60,837 nucleotides of DNA from Pseudolactococcus piscium (GCF_002441695.1 NZ_JXJW01000004.1:1-60837), one strand, 5' to 3'. Shown: positions 21,810-31,224, counted from the first letter of the stretch. Notes: generated by a model from the letters alone, not told the origin. Numbers and translations: made by a program.

Positions 21810-22730
21810 TTAAACGTCTCCTTTAATTACCTGAGATACTGCACCAATAATGCCTGCGGTATTTCCTAAAGCACAAGACTTTATTTTTGGAAATCCGATA
21901 GCCGACATATCTGAATATCTCACCAGTAATTGCTTAATTGCTGTTTTAATACCAGTCATAATCGTCGTATTTTCACTAATACCACCACCAATGATAATTA
22001 ATTCAGGATCGATGGACACACTGATATTCACTAACAGCACCGCTGTATTTTGATAAAACTCTGCTAAACTTTCTTGCGCTTCAACTTGGCCTGCTGCTGC
22101 TAAATCAAGAATGACCTTGATATCACGTTCCCAGTCTGTAAATTTTCGCTTGCCCAATTTCGCGTTATAAATACGACAAAGTCCGGCAACTGCACCACAA
22201 TAAAAGCTGGCTGACTCGTAGCCAATAGGCTCTGTTTTGCCAACACCCATCAAGGTCATACCGAATTCACCGGCTGCCCCAGATCTACCTTTGATGAGCT
22301 GACCATTGATAAATATCGCACCACCAACGCCAGTGCCTAGAGGCAAGCAAACAAAGTTATCATAATTTTTACCCGCGCCTATCCACTTTTCCGCATAGGC
22401 AACTGCATTGGCATCATTTACGAGTTGCACTTGCGTCTGTGTTTCTGCAGAAAGCACCCCACTGACATCATACTTGTATAAATCTTGAATCGCGCCTGAC
22501 GTTACCAGTCTATTTTCTTGATTGATCACACCTGGAATGCTAATCCCAACTTTATCAATACCGTAGTCCTGCTTCAACTGCCTAATCAGATTGGCTAGAT
22601 CATCAAGCACACGCTTAGGCTTCGTTCGATCGGTCGGACACTTATCTGAAAATAAAACGGCACCAGTATCAGTCACAATACCATATTTGATGAAAGAACC
22701 GCCGATATCTATTCCTGCGTATTTTGTCAA
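21810..22730 (-). CDS. ROK-family sugar kinase lacking the zinc motif
   Basis: A cytoplasmic kinase-fold protein of about 306 residues. The ATP loop is YAGIDIGGSFIKYG, the catalytic Asp is in LVNDANAVAYAE, and a second nucleotide motif is IIIGGGIS. The usual ROK zinc cluster (GH followed by CxCGxxGCxE) is missing: the sequence reads GEFGMTLMG and the cysteines are absent. There is no HTH, so it is a kinase rather than a repressor. I prefer the TTG at 22730, because AGGTGA is well spaced to it and overlaps the GTG at 22739. It could phosphorylate the free sugar released by the GH1 or MupG enzyme. Confidence 0.87.
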   Translation of the reverse strand: MTKYAGIDIGGSFIKYGIVTDTGAVLFSDKCPTDRTKPKRVLDDLANLIRQLKQDYGIDKVGISIPGVINQENRLVTSGAIQDLYKYDVSGVLSAETQTQVQLVNDANAVAYAEKWIGAGKNYDNFVCLPLGTGVGGAIFINGQLIKGRSGAAGEFGMTLMGVGKTEPIGYESASFYCGAVAGLCRIYNAKLGKRKFTDWERDIKVILDLAAAGQVEAQESLAEFYQNTAVLLVNISVSIDPELIIIGGGISENTTIMTGIKTAIKQLLVRYSDMSAIGFPKIKSCALGNTAGIIGAVSQVIKGDV

Positions 22731-22739
22731 ACCACTCAC

Positions 22740-24113
22740 CTACTCATCTAGACCATTATTTTTAATCACAGTTTGGAACCAGAAGAAGCTATCTTTTTTA
22801 TGACGGCTAAGGTCTTTCAAGTCAAAATCATCTCGGTTGACATAGACAAAACCATACCTTTTTCTAAAGCCTTCATGTGTACTAATCAAGTCAATCGCAC
22901 TCCATGGACAATACCCTAGGAATTCAACCCCATCTTCGATAGATAAGCGCATTTGTTCGATATGCGCAGCTAAATACGCAATCCGATAGTCATCATGGAT
23001 TTTACCATCTTCAGTCATGGTATCTTCTTGACCAAGACCGTTTTCTGTGATCAATAACGGCAAACGGTATCGGTCATATATTTGATTGGCAGTTACGCGT
23101 AAACCAGTTGGATCAATCGGCCAGTTTGCAAATTCAGTTGTCTTCAAATGCTCATTTTTTTCAGATTTGAAGAAGCCTGCTATTGAGAAACCAGATTGTT
23201 GGTCTTTACTTTGTTCACTCCCAGTTGCTGCTGGAGCTGAAACTGTCATTGAATTATAGTAGTTAAACGCAATGAAGTCAGCTGTATTTTCTTTCATAAC
23301 AAGTCGGTCTGCTTCTGTGATCACAGGGACCGCATCGATTGCTTTCAAAATACGCATTGCCATGTGGTTATACACCCCATATACTGCTGCATCTAAGAAC
23401 AACCAGTTCCTAAAGGCACTCATGTATTCTGCTGCCAACATATCCTCAGGTTTTTCTGTTTTTGGATAGACACAAGCGATATTTGGCGCTGGTCCGATTT
23501 TTCTGCCATAGTTACCTTCATGATAGACTTTCATCGCTTTAGCTTGGGCAACTAACATATGGTGGTTACCTTGGAAGATAGACCGCCAACTTGCCTTACC
23601 ACCATCCAACACTCTACCTGCAAAAACAAGCATATTTTGCTCATTAATTGTTTGCCAATAGGTCACACGGTCACCATAGCGATCAAACAATAACTTACAG
23701 TAATCAACAAAAGCATCGATTGTGTCACGATTTCCCCAACCACCTTTTTCATGAAGCGAAGCAGGTAAATCGAAATGGAAAACCGTTGGAATGGGTTGAA
23801 TATCATTGGCAATCAAGTCATTTATTAAGTCATCATAAAACTTAAGACCCGCTTCATTTACTTTGCCATAAGGTAAGACTCTCGTCCAGGCGATTGAAAA
23901 ACGATAGGCTTTTAAGCCCAATTCTTTAAACAGTTGAATATCTTCTTTGTATCGATTATAGTGGTCTACTGATACTTTGAAATCCGTTGTATTCGGAAAC
24001 GGCTCTCTGATATCTTGAACTGATGGTTCTTTACCATCCTGGTCCCAGCCACCCTCAACTTGGTAGGCACTTGTTGATGCACCCCACAAAAAATCTTTTG
24101 GAAATGTTTTCAT
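22740..24113 (-). CDS. 6-phospho-beta-glucosidase-type GH1 enzyme
   Basis: A 457-residue cytoplasmic GH1 barrel. Acid/base Glu is in QTINEQNM, nucleophile Glu in LLITENGLG; the C-terminal STHEGFRKRYGFVYVN contains the Ser/Lys/Tyr set that grips a 6-phosphate. It is clearly distinct from the bglA product at 10745. GAGAGGAA precedes the ATG. It is the first gene of the five-gene operon and has a cre site in the leader. Having both a GH1 and a MupG-type phosphoglycosidase in one operon suggests two linkages in one substrate, or two substrates. Confidence 0.92.
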   Translation of the reverse strand: MKTFPKDFLWGASTSAYQVEGGWDQDGKEPSVQDIREPFPNTTDFKVSVDHYNRYKEDIQLFKELGLKAYRFSIAWTRVLPYGKVNEAGLKFYDDLINDLIANDIQPIPTVFHFDLPASLHEKGGWGNRDTIDAFVDYCKLLFDRYGDRVTYWQTINEQNMLVFAGRVLDGGKASWRSIFQGNHHMLVAQAKAMKVYHEGNYGRKIGPAPNIACVYPKTEKPEDMLAAEYMSAFRNWLFLDAAVYGVYNHMAMRILKAIDAVPVITEADRLVMKENTADFIAFNYYNSMTVSAPAATGSEQSKDQQSGFSIAGFFKSEKNEHLKTTEFANWPIDPTGLRVTANQIYDRYRLPLLITENGLGQEDTMTEDGKIHDDYRIAYLAAHIEQMRLSIEDGVEFLGYCPWSAIDLISTHEGFRKRYGFVYVNRDDFDLKDLSRHKKDSFFWFQTVIKNNGLDE

Positions 24114-24152
24114 ATGCGTTCCTCTCTCTACTTCTATATACTAGTTTAGCAA

Positions 24153-24166
24153 TAAAAACGCTTACA
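24153..24166 (-). promoter_or_regulatory. cre-like site upstream of the GH1 operon
   Basis: Minus strand TGTAAGCGTTTTTA, one mismatch to WGWAARCGYTWWMA. It lies about 40-50 bases before the GH1 start and next to TATAATATAAT, a likely -10 region. This predicts CcpA repression. Confidence 0.65.
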
Positions 24167-24255
24167 TTATATTATAATTAAAAGGTTTATACTATATTTT
24201 AAAGATAAATGAGCTAAATTCAGTCAATTTACAGTAGTCTATGACAGACACGATT

Positions 24256-24283
24256 TTGACATTTTGGCATAACATGTTAGTAT
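24256..24283 (+). promoter_or_regulatory. Promoter of the CaCA exchanger gene, with start codon at +1
   Basis: TTGACA (24256-24261), 16-base spacer, TAGTAT (24278-24283). The expected transcription start is near 24290, which is the A of the ATG, so the mRNA may be leaderless. Confidence 0.6.
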
Positions 24284-24289
24284 GGAAGT

Positions 24290-25246
24290 ATGCTTATAAA
24301 AACAATACTTGTCTTATTTGGTTTTATATTGATTATCATCGGTGCAGATTTACTTGTTGATGGTGCAAGAAATATTGCCAAAAAATATCGCATACCAGAT
24401 GTCGTGATTGGGTTGACCATCGTCTCACTTGGTACGTCCTTCCCAGAAATCATGATCACCATATCATCAGCCAAAAATGACTATCATGATTTGATTTTCG
24501 GCAATGCCTTGGGCTCAAATATTGTTAATTTAGCACTCATTTTGGGCATCATTGCCTTGATAAAGCCTGTTCATTTAGATCGTGATACAAAAAATGTCCA
24601 TCTGCCACTTGCCGTCATGGCGACAGCAGTACTTGCCTTTATGGGTAATGGGTTAATAGGTGGACATCTCGTTATATCAAGGCTTGAAGGCTGGCTCTTA
24701 ATTGCCATGAGTGTTATCTATTTCATCGTGCCTGCCTACAAATCGCTACACCGTATCCAGTTATCCAAACAGCATGCGCACCCTACTGCTGATCATATTT
24801 CTGTAACAAAGTCAGTTATCTATATTGTTCTAGGCTTTATCGCCCTCAAATTTGGTGCTGACTTTGCAGTCGATAATGCAAAAATCATCGGTGAAAGTAT
24901 TGGTATACCAGAAAGTATCATCGGCTTAACGATTGTAGGTATGGGAACCGCCTTGCCTGAACTAATCACTTCTATTACAGCAACCCTTAAAGGCACTGAA
25001 GGACTTGCCATCGGTAACTTGATCGGGTCATGCATCCTAAATCTCTTTTTGATCATCGGTCTAGGCGCTGTTATCAATCCGCTAGATTACCTGCCTATTT
25101 TTAATCTAGAACTTGTCTTCCTATTCGGTCTCACCTTCCTAGTCTGGGTGTTCTCTTACATCGGAAAACGCAATACCCTTTCCCGAGTAGAAGGTAGTAT
25201 CTTGATCGCCTGTTTCGTAGGGTATATGGTTATCTTATTAGGCTGA
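24290..25246 (+). CDS. Na+/Ca2+ exchanger family (CaCA, YrbG-like) protein
   Basis: A 318-residue integral membrane antiporter with two inverted alpha-repeats. Repeat 1 is GADLLVDGA...GLTIVSLGTSFPEI; repeat 2 is GADFAVDNA...GLTIVGMGTALPEL. Acidic and small residues in GTSFPE/GTALPE form the cation site. Ten hydrophobic helices and a polar loop near residue 165 fit bacterial YrbG/CaxA types exporting Ca2+ or a related cation. Transcription is divergent from the GH1 operon and convergent with der. There is almost no ribosome binding site. Confidence 0.92.
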   Translation: MLIKTILVLFGFILIIIGADLLVDGARNIAKKYRIPDVVIGLTIVSLGTSFPEIMITISSAKNDYHDLIFGNALGSNIVNLALILGIIALIKPVHLDRDTKNVHLPLAVMATAVLAFMGNGLIGGHLVISRLEGWLLIAMSVIYFIVPAYKSLHRIQLSKQHAHPTADHISVTKSVIYIVLGFIALKFGADFAVDNAKIIGESIGIPESIIGLTIVGMGTALPELITSITATLKGTEGLAIGNLIGSCILNLFLIIGLGAVINPLDYLPIFNLELVFLFGLTFLVWVFSYIGKRNTLSRVEGSILIACFVGYMVILLG

Positions 25247-25282
25247 TAATATCGGTTGATCTAGCAACTAGTTACTCCATAT

Positions 25283-25319
25283 AAAAAAGCTTCTGAATGC
25301 AAGATTCAGAAGCTTTTTT
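25283..25319. terminator. Bidirectional terminator between the CaCA gene and der
   Basis: AAAAAAGCTTCTGAAT pairs perfectly with ATTCAGAAGCTTTTTT around a 5-base loop; A-run and T-run give function both ways. Confidence 0.93.
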
Positions 25320-25320
25320 A

Positions 25321-26631
25321 TTATTTACGTTTACGTGAAATGAGATGAATTGGTGTCCCTTCAAATACAAATGCTTTTCGAATTTGATTCTCTAGCATAC
25401 GACCATAAGAGAAATGCATCAACTCTTCTTCATTAACAAAGACAACGAAAGTTGGTGGTTTGATGGCCACTTGTGTCGCATAAAAAATCTTAAGACGACG
25501 GCCTTTATCAGTTGGTGTTGGGTTGATAGCAATCGCATCCATGATTACATCATTCAGGACTGCTGAAGGGATCCGCATATTTTGCGCTTGACTCACTGAC
25601 TTGATCAACTCAGGCAATTTATGCAAGCGTTGTTTTGTTTCTGCTGAAACAAAAATAATCGGTGCATAGCTTAAATATTGGAACTCATCACGGATTTTTT
25701 CTTCCCAATTTTTGAGGGTTTTATTATCCTTCTCGATCGTATCCCATTTATTGACAACAATGATGATACCACGACCAGCTTCATGAGCGAATCCTGCAAT
25801 CCGTTTATCGTACTCACGGATACCTTCTTCGGCATTAAGAATCATCAGCACAACGTCTGAACGGTCAATCGCACGCATGGCACGCATGACAGAATACTTC
25901 TCAGTTGATTCGTAGACCTTACCACGTTTACGCATACCAGCAGTATCAATCATGGTAAATTCTTGATCTTCGGCATCCGTAAAGTTAGTATCGATAGCAT
26001 CGCGTGTTGTGCCCGCAATCGGACTTGCAATCACACGATCTTCTCCTAAGATCGCATTGATCAAGCTTGATTTACCAACATTTGGTCGACCAATTAGTGA
26101 GAATTTGATGATATCTGGATTTTCTTCTTCGGTGTCTACTGGTAGATTCTCTACGATGGCATCTAAGACGTCACCTGTACCGATACCATGGACAGCTGAT
26201 ACTGGATATGGTTCGCCAAGTCCTAAACTATAGAAATCAAAAATTTCCATCCGACGTTCAGGATTATCGATTTTATTCACTACAAGAATGACTGGTGTAT
26301 CTGTTTTATATAGAATTTGCGCAACATACTCATCCGCGTCTGTTACCCCATTTTCGCCATCTACGACAAAAACGATGACATCAGCTTCATCCATGGCAAT
26401 CTCGGCCTGCGCCTTGATTTGCGACATGAAAGGGGTATCTGCCATTTCTATACCACCTGTGTCAATCATGGCGAATTTATTATTTAACCATTCACTTGTT
26501 GTATAAATACGGTCACGTGTAATACCGGGAATATCTTCAACAATAGAGATACGCTCTCCAGCGATCCTGTTAAAAATTGTTGATTTGCCGACATTTGGTC
26601 GGCCTACTATTGCTACTGTTGGTAATGCCAT
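25321..26631 (-). CDS. der: Ribosome biogenesis GTPase Der (EngA)
   Basis: An essential 50S assembly factor with two GTPase domains in tandem, followed by a KH-like C-terminal domain. The first G1 motif GRPNVGKST is at residues 10-18 with DTGG and NKID. The second GRPNVGKSS is near 180 with DTAGMRKRG and NKWD. 436 residues is full length. It lies after the dnaB-dnaI genes but is separated from them by a terminator. Confidence 0.97.
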   Translation of the reverse strand: MALPTVAIVGRPNVGKSTIFNRIAGERISIVEDIPGITRDRIYTTSEWLNNKFAMIDTGGIEMADTPFMSQIKAQAEIAMDEADVIVFVVDGENGVTDADEYVAQILYKTDTPVILVVNKIDNPERRMEIFDFYSLGLGEPYPVSAVHGIGTGDVLDAIVENLPVDTEEENPDIIKFSLIGRPNVGKSSLINAILGEDRVIASPIAGTTRDAIDTNFTDAEDQEFTMIDTAGMRKRGKVYESTEKYSVMRAMRAIDRSDVVLMILNAEEGIREYDKRIAGFAHEAGRGIIIVVNKWDTIEKDNKTLKNWEEKIRDEFQYLSYAPIIFVSAETKQRLHKLPELIKSVSQAQNMRIPSAVLNDVIMDAIAINPTPTDKGRRLKIFYATQVAIKPPTFVVFVNEEELMHFSYGRMLENQIRKAFVFEGTPIHLISRKRK

Positions 26632-26707
26632 TTATTTTCTCCTCTATGTTACCGTGCTCTCCACTTGATAAGCACTCAGATACTAGTATAACATAAATAA
26701 GCAAGAT

Positions 26708-26739
26708 AAAAATGCTATCTTTTGTTCGATAGCATTTTT
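26708..26739 (-). terminator. Terminator after dnaI
   Basis: AAAAATGCTATC/GATAGCATTTTT, a 12-bp perfect stem. On the minus strand the tail is ATTTTTATC. It ends the trmB-nrdR-dnaB-dnaI transcript before der. Confidence 0.85.
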
Positions 26740-26809
26740 ATAGGGATACTTAATTTTACTGTACTTAAAACTAGCCTATCGCTATCCGAGCCATGAGGAT
26801 GCTACAAAA

Positions 26810-27697
26810 TTAGCGATTACGTCGATTTTCACCCGCTAAGGCATACTCAGTCGACAGCTTACGCACACGTTCCATGACACGTTTTGCTGACCAGGTCTCA
26901 TCCCCTTTTTTCGTCATCGCCAAACGTTGCTCAAGTTCAAGCATTGTCAGATTTGAAGTGAAAAATGTCGGAAGATTTTCTTGCATCCGATACTGCAAGA
27001 TGACTTGCAGAATATTATCACGGATCCAATCATTATTACTTTCTGCGCCAATATCATCTAAGACCAATACTTCGGTTTTCTTAACTTCGTTAGCTTGTGC
27101 TTTCAAGTCATCAAATCCTGAATTATCCGAAATAAATGATGGATAGTGAATTAGGGTGGTTGAGATACCTTTTTCAGCCAATTCATTTGCCATAGCAGCC
27201 ATCATGAAACTTTTACCAACCCCAAATTGACCATAAAGATAGACGCCACCTTGATTTGGATAATCAGAAATAAAAGCCGCTACTGCTTGGTAGGCTGTAA
27301 TTCGGTTGGCATCATCCAACAAGACATCATCCCAAGAAATATCAACCATATCTTTTGGCATGCCGATCAATCTAACACGGCGTTTTTTACTCAGCTCAGC
27401 TTCTTTTGCTAAAGTATCAGCTGTCGCACGATAGGTAACATCAGCAAAGCCTTCATTATTAAATAAAATCGGTTCATAACCAGCAATTTTTGTCGTTTCA
27501 CCTGAGACAAATTTTGCTTTTTCAGTCACATATTCATTAAACTTTGATAATGATTTGTTAACTTGTAGTGGTTGAAAGTCATTTTTGGATATAAAGTCTT
27601 GAATTTCTTGATTTTCTAAAATCTTCTCTGACAATTGGTGATATCTATCCCAGTCAAGCCGCGTTTTCATCCCATCTGCTATCGAGTCAAAAGCCAT
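26810..27697 (-). CDS. dnaI: Primosomal protein DnaI (helicase loader)
   Basis: An AAA+ ATPase that loads the replicative helicase at origins and restart sites. The N-terminal helicase-binding region (about 1-110) is followed by Walker A GQFGVGKSF near 155 and Walker B VLVLDDIGAE. I take the ATG at 27697 (MAFDSIADGM), preceded by GGCGGTGA. It begins one base after the dnaB stop, whereas the ATG at 27712 lacks a site. It is coupled to dnaB. Confidence 0.95.
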   Translation of the reverse strand: MAFDSIADGMKTRLDWDRYHQLSEKILENQEIQDFISKNDFQPLQVNKSLSKFNEYVTEKAKFVSGETTKIAGYEPILFNNEGFADVTYRATADTLAKEAELSKKRRVRLIGMPKDMVDISWDDVLLDDANRITAYQAVAAFISDYPNQGGVYLYGQFGVGKSFMMAAMANELAEKGISTTLIHYPSFISDNSGFDDLKAQANEVKKTEVLVLDDIGAESNNDWIRDNILQVILQYRMQENLPTFFTSNLTMLELEQRLAMTKKGDETWSAKRVMERVRKLSTEYALAGENRRNR

Positions 27698-27698
27698 T

Positions 27699-28883
27699 TC
27701 AGTCACCGCCATTCATTTTTTTAAGCGTCTCTTGCTTGATTCTTTCAAGTTCAGCCTGCTGTTTTGCATCTGTTTCATTTTTGTAAGCAGGATCATACCA
27801 GTCGGGCGTTTTACTACCAACTGGTGCTACTTTTGCTTGTGACTGCGTTTTTTTCTTTGCTTTATCAGCCTGTTTATTCTGATAGGTTGATAACCATTTT
27901 ACAGCTAGTTCTGCAGTCGTCACTTGATCTTTTTTCCAACGATTAGCCTGCTCTTCTATATAATCAGAGATATTTGAATAGCCTCGAATCTCTAAGAAGT
28001 AAATAATCAACATATTTTGAATATCGTCAGCTACACCATCTCGTGATAAGCGTGCTAATAACTGCTTTTCTTTTTGTGTTGGATGACCATCGAATCGCCG
28101 TTTTTTTATCTGAGCTAGTAAGCTCTCAGGCCGTTCAGATTTTGCAGTTCTAATCAAAGCTTGTTCTGCTTTAGAGAAATCTAGCAGACGCGGTTGCTTT
28201 TGATTTAATGTAATTAATCTACGGGACATATTTGCTGTATTTAAAGACTGATCCGCATTTTGAGTTGTCTCAGCAATTTTAAACAACTGATACCAGTCTA
28301 AACCAAACTTCTCTGAAAGGGCATAAAGTGCTAACGTATCTTTTGTCTCATCAGAAAACTGAATCCCTTGTTGCTGCATAGCAGCCTGAAAAGCCGCCAG
28401 ATCTAGTGTTCCCGTTACTTGTGATGAGGGTTCAACAGGTGTTTGGATGTCATTTACTCGGTAAATATCAGAAAAGCGTTTTGAGATATTTTTACCAGAA
28501 AACGTGTTTGATTGTGCTAACTTGTCTACAGCTGTCTGGCCTATCTTATCTATTAATAGTTGCTTATATAGTGGGTCTGACAAGAATTGTTCTGGACTTA
28601 AATGACTATGCAGGACAAATGTTAACTTACCATGATCATCATAGATGTCCATTACCTTTAAAGCAGATAGTTTTTCAATACTCAACTCTAAGGCATTCAT
28701 GCCATAATCTAATTGGTTTAGCAAATCAGATAACCGCCCATTTTGTTGCGGAAACACCCGTAGTAATTGATAAAGGGCAAACCCTTCAAGTCCGATAATC
28801 GGTTGATAATACATGACAAAAACACCAGCATCAAAGCTGATTTTTTCATTGTTTTCAACGCTGAATTTATCAATTGGTCTCAT
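27699..28883 (-). CDS. dnaB: Replication initiation and membrane attachment protein DnaB (Bacillus naming)
   Basis: Gram-positive primosome protein that acts with DnaD and DnaI at oriC; not the helicase. 394 residues. An N-terminal winged-helix-like domain (to about 120) is followed by a variable middle. The C-terminal DnaD-like/DnaB_2 region includes DMLIIYFLEIRGYSNISDYIEEQANRW (read from about residue 300) and a lysine-rich tail. It lies between nrdR and dnaI, as in streptococci and lactococci. Confidence 0.92.
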   Translation of the reverse strand: MRPIDKFSVENNEKISFDAGVFVMYYQPIIGLEGFALYQLLRVFPQQNGRLSDLLNQLDYGMNALELSIEKLSALKVMDIYDDHGKLTFVLHSHLSPEQFLSDPLYKQLLIDKIGQTAVDKLAQSNTFSGKNISKRFSDIYRVNDIQTPVEPSSQVTGTLDLAAFQAAMQQQGIQFSDETKDTLALYALSEKFGLDWYQLFKIAETTQNADQSLNTANMSRRLITLNQKQPRLLDFSKAEQALIRTAKSERPESLLAQIKKRRFDGHPTQKEKQLLARLSRDGVADDIQNMLIIYFLEIRGYSNISDYIEEQANRWKKDQVTTAELAVKWLSTYQNKQADKAKKKTQSQAKVAPVGSKTPDWYDPAYKNETDAKQQAELERIKQETLKKMNGGD

Positions 28884-28941
28884 ATCAACTCCTTGCTGAA
28901 GTGCTTATAACAGCTAAGCCTATCCTGCTAAATTTGACGCT

Positions 28942-29394
28942 TTATTTATTTTTTTTTGTAATATTTCTAAGTAACTCTTCAAGATCACTGACATCTTTAA
29001 AACTACGATAGACACTGGCAAAACGCACATAGGTGATTTCATCTAAGTCAGCCAGTTCTTCCATGACATATTCACCGACAATCTCAGAACGTACTTCATT
29101 TTCAGATAGCATCCTGATTTTACGCTCAACACGTTCAACGGCTTTTTCTATTGCTTCTGAGGAAACTGGACGCTTTCTTGCACTTCTAACAATACCAGTA
29201 ATGATCTTGTCTCGATTAAATATTTCACGTGTATCATCTTTTTTAATGACGAGCAAAGGCATTTCTTCTATCCGCTCGAAGGTCGTAAAGCGATTATGAC
29301 ATGCTTCACACTCCCTACGACGTCTTATGGCATTTTCAGCTTGCCGACTATCGACAACTTTAGATTCATCAGATTGACATTTTGGACATTTCAT
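28942..29394 (-). CDS. nrdR: Transcriptional repressor NrdR
   Basis: Zinc-ribbon/ATP-cone repressor of ribonucleotide reductase genes. Starts [17 protein letters not shown] with two CxxC pairs (CPKC, CEAC), followed by an ATP-cone ([17 protein letters not shown]...). The ATG at 29394 fits the family; the open frame runs seven codons further up. That places the first 26 bases of nrdR inside the end of trmB in another frame. 150 residues is normal. Confidence 0.95.
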   Translation of the reverse strand: MKCPKCQSDESKVVDSRQAENAIRRRRECEACHNRFTTFERIEEMPLLVIKKDDTREIFNRDKIITGIVRSARKRPVSSEAIEKAVERVERKIRMLSENEVRSEIVGEYVMEELADLDEITYVRFASVYRSFKDVSDLEELLRNITKKNK

Positions 29395-30037
29395 CTTGAA
29401 ATTGTGCCTCCACACGGTAGATCACTTGACCTTTTTCAGAAAATTTTGCTTCATATTCTGTCATCACATTTTTTTCTGCGAATACAGTATCTGCATGTAG
29501 ATCCAACCAAACTTGATTTAGCACCATACCATATCGGCTCATTGCACTTAATGAATATTCAAAAAGACCACGATTATCTGTTTTAAAATGAACTTGTCCA
29601 TTTTTTACTAATATGGTTTCATACGTTTCAAGAAAATCCTTATAGGTCAATCGGCGTTTTTCATGACGTGTTTTAGGCCATGGATCTGAAAAATTGAGAT
29701 AAACAAGATCAACTTCACCAGCTTCAAAATAATTGGTTAAACTACTACCATCAACATGTAAGAGCTGAACATTTGGTAATGCTAAACTCAGCACTTTATC
29801 CAGCGCAAAAGATAAGACCGTTAGTTGCATATCAATCGCAATGTAATTAATATCTGGATTTTGTTGGGCCATCCCTGTAATAAAGCCACCTTTACCAGAT
29901 CCTACTTCGATATGAATAGGGTTATCATTGCCAAATTTTTCTGACCATTTACCTCTAAAGGCTTCTGGGTTTTCAACGACATATTGGCGATTTGCTGCCA
30001 TCATCTCTGGCGCGCCCTTACGATTTCTGACTCGCAT
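29369..30037 (-). CDS. trmB: tRNA (guanine-46-N7)-methyltransferase TrmB
   Basis: SAM-dependent enzyme making m7G46 in tRNA. 222 residues: starts [12 protein letters not shown] as in streptococcal TrmB. SAM motif [10 protein letters not shown] is near 46; [17 protein letters not shown] is the tRNA-binding/catalytic stretch; [10 protein letters not shown] follows. It sits between ccrZ and nrdR and overlaps nrdR by 26 bases. Confidence 0.95.
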   Translation of the reverse strand: MRVRNRKGAPEMMAANRQYVVENPEAFRGKWSEKFGNDNPIHIEVGSGKGGFITGMAQQNPDINYIAIDMQLTVLSFALDKVLSLALPNVQLLHVDGSSLTNYFEAGEVDLVYLNFSDPWPKTRHEKRRLTYKDFLETYETILVKNGQVHFKTDNRGLFEYSLSAMSRYGMVLNQVWLDLHADTVFAEKNVMTEYEAKFSEKGQVIYRVEAQFQDEMSKMSI

Positions 30038-30106
30038 TTTTACTCCTATTCTACTATTATTACTAGCTAATGCTAGCCACTTGAATGTTTCCCGTTAACA
30101 GAAACA

Positions 30107-30124
30107 AGGAGACATTAGTCTCCT
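30107..30124 (-). terminator. Hairpin after ccrZ
   Basis: AGGAGAC/GTCTCCT with an ATTA loop, next to a second small stem GTTTC/GAAAC (30087-30105). The minus-strand tail TTGTTTCTG is only partly T-rich, so some read-through into trmB is likely. Confidence 0.5.
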
Positions 30125-30131
30125 CTTTATT

Positions 30132-30932
30132 TTATTTAAAAATTTCTCTAAAATTTCTCAAGCCTATTATTTCTGAATTTGCAGCCTGTAGATTATCTGA
30201 CCATAAATTTTCATTAATCTGTTTTAAAAATGACAGCATGCCATACCACTCTACTTTGGCATATGCTTCCTCATCTACTCGGTAGCCTGAATAATCTAGC
30301 CAATCTCGCCACTTACTTGGCGCAACATAATGACTCAGCAGGTGGGCAACATCTACAAAAGCATCCGATAAGGCAACTGTATCCCAATCAACCAGGTATA
30401 TTTTCCCGCTGTGATCATTTCTCAGCCAGTTATGGTGATTAACGTCACCATGAACTAGCACTGCTTGCTGTGCATCAAATTTTGGTGTTGCTTCACGTAA
30501 TTGGCCGAGGGCCTCTGATAAATAGGTGTTCTCAAGCAGACGTCTATGCGCTTGTTTGTACAAGTTATCAATTAAATTCTTAGGCGTCGTGACATCATCA
30601 CCAAATTTTTTGAAGGCTTCTACCAGCATTTTACTGTGGTGTAATGTGCCTAGTGTTTGATTAATCTGTATGTCACCCATCTCAGTAGCAGCGAGTACAA
30701 GACCATCTACCCATGATTGTGCTGTTAACATATCACCACTGCTGTTACGCTTGGTCCAAATAATTTTTGGTGTCAAGCCAACTTGTGAAATCGATGCTAA
30801 GAGTGGACTTGCATTTACTTTTACAAATGCTTTTTGGTTGCCAAACGTTGCATAAAAGACATTATTGATACTTTGACCAAATGAATTATTTAAGGGCACA
30901 TAATGCCAATCGACATCATTTTCTTGCATCAT
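30132..30932 (-). CDS. ccrZ: CcrZ-like phosphotransferase-family cell-cycle regulator
   Basis: 266 residues with a choline/aminoglycoside-kinase fold. The catalytic loop is LVHGDVNHHNW and the metal site YLVDWDTV; the N-terminal ATP lobe shows FGQSINNVFYATF and AFVKV. The gene order with trmB downstream matches streptococcal ccrZ. Its product couples DNA replication initiation to division and has nucleoside-kinase activity in pneumococcus. GGAGG lies eleven bases before the first ATG. Substrate for this ortholog not shown. Confidence 0.88.
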   Translation of the reverse strand: MMQENDVDWHYVPLNNSFGQSINNVFYATFGNQKAFVKVNASPLLASISQVGLTPKIIWTKRNSSGDMLTAQSWVDGLVLAATEMGDIQINQTLGTLHHSKMLVEAFKKFGDDVTTPKNLIDNLYKQAHRRLLENTYLSEALGQLREATPKFDAQQAVLVHGDVNHHNWLRNDHSGKIYLVDWDTVALSDAFVDVAHLLSHYVAPSKWRDWLDYSGYRVDEEAYAKVEWYGMLSFLKQINENLWSDNLQAANSEIIGLRNFREIFK

Positions 30933-30975
30933 GTTGATAGAATCCTCCTTTCTTTATCATAATCAATGGATCTCT

Positions 30976-31224
30976 TTAGCCTTTATAATGAATTAACATA
31001 GACTGTGTTAAAATATCTGCATACATATAAGATTCGACGATTTTCTGACCACGAGGTAAGAATTTTTCAACAACAAAATGCGTATCAAAGACCTCAGTCA
31101 AGGTTACTTTATGTCTGTTTTCACGTTTACGACCGTAATGATCTGTGATATCAACTTCTTCACCTAAGTGTGATGCAACTTCTTTTTTGATTTCAATAAT
31201 TTTTCCGACTTCTTGGCTATCCAT
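30976..31224 (-). CDS. Veg family protein
   Basis: A short protein (82 residues from the ATG at 31224). It resembles Veg: an N-terminal helix (EVGKIIEIKKEVASHLGEEVD), a basic GRKRENRHKVTLTEVF strand region and a C-terminal SYMYADILTQSMLIHY matching the Veg SYADILT signature. Veg of Bacillus is linked to biofilm gene control and binds nucleic acid or protein partners. The open frame also offers an ATG at 31254, but its AGGTGA is too close. It has its own promoter at 31284-31291. Confidence 0.75.
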   Translation of the reverse strand: MDSQEVGKIIEIKKEVASHLGEEVDITDHYGRKRENRHKVTLTEVFDTHFVVEKFLPRGQKIVESYMYADILTQSMLIHYKG

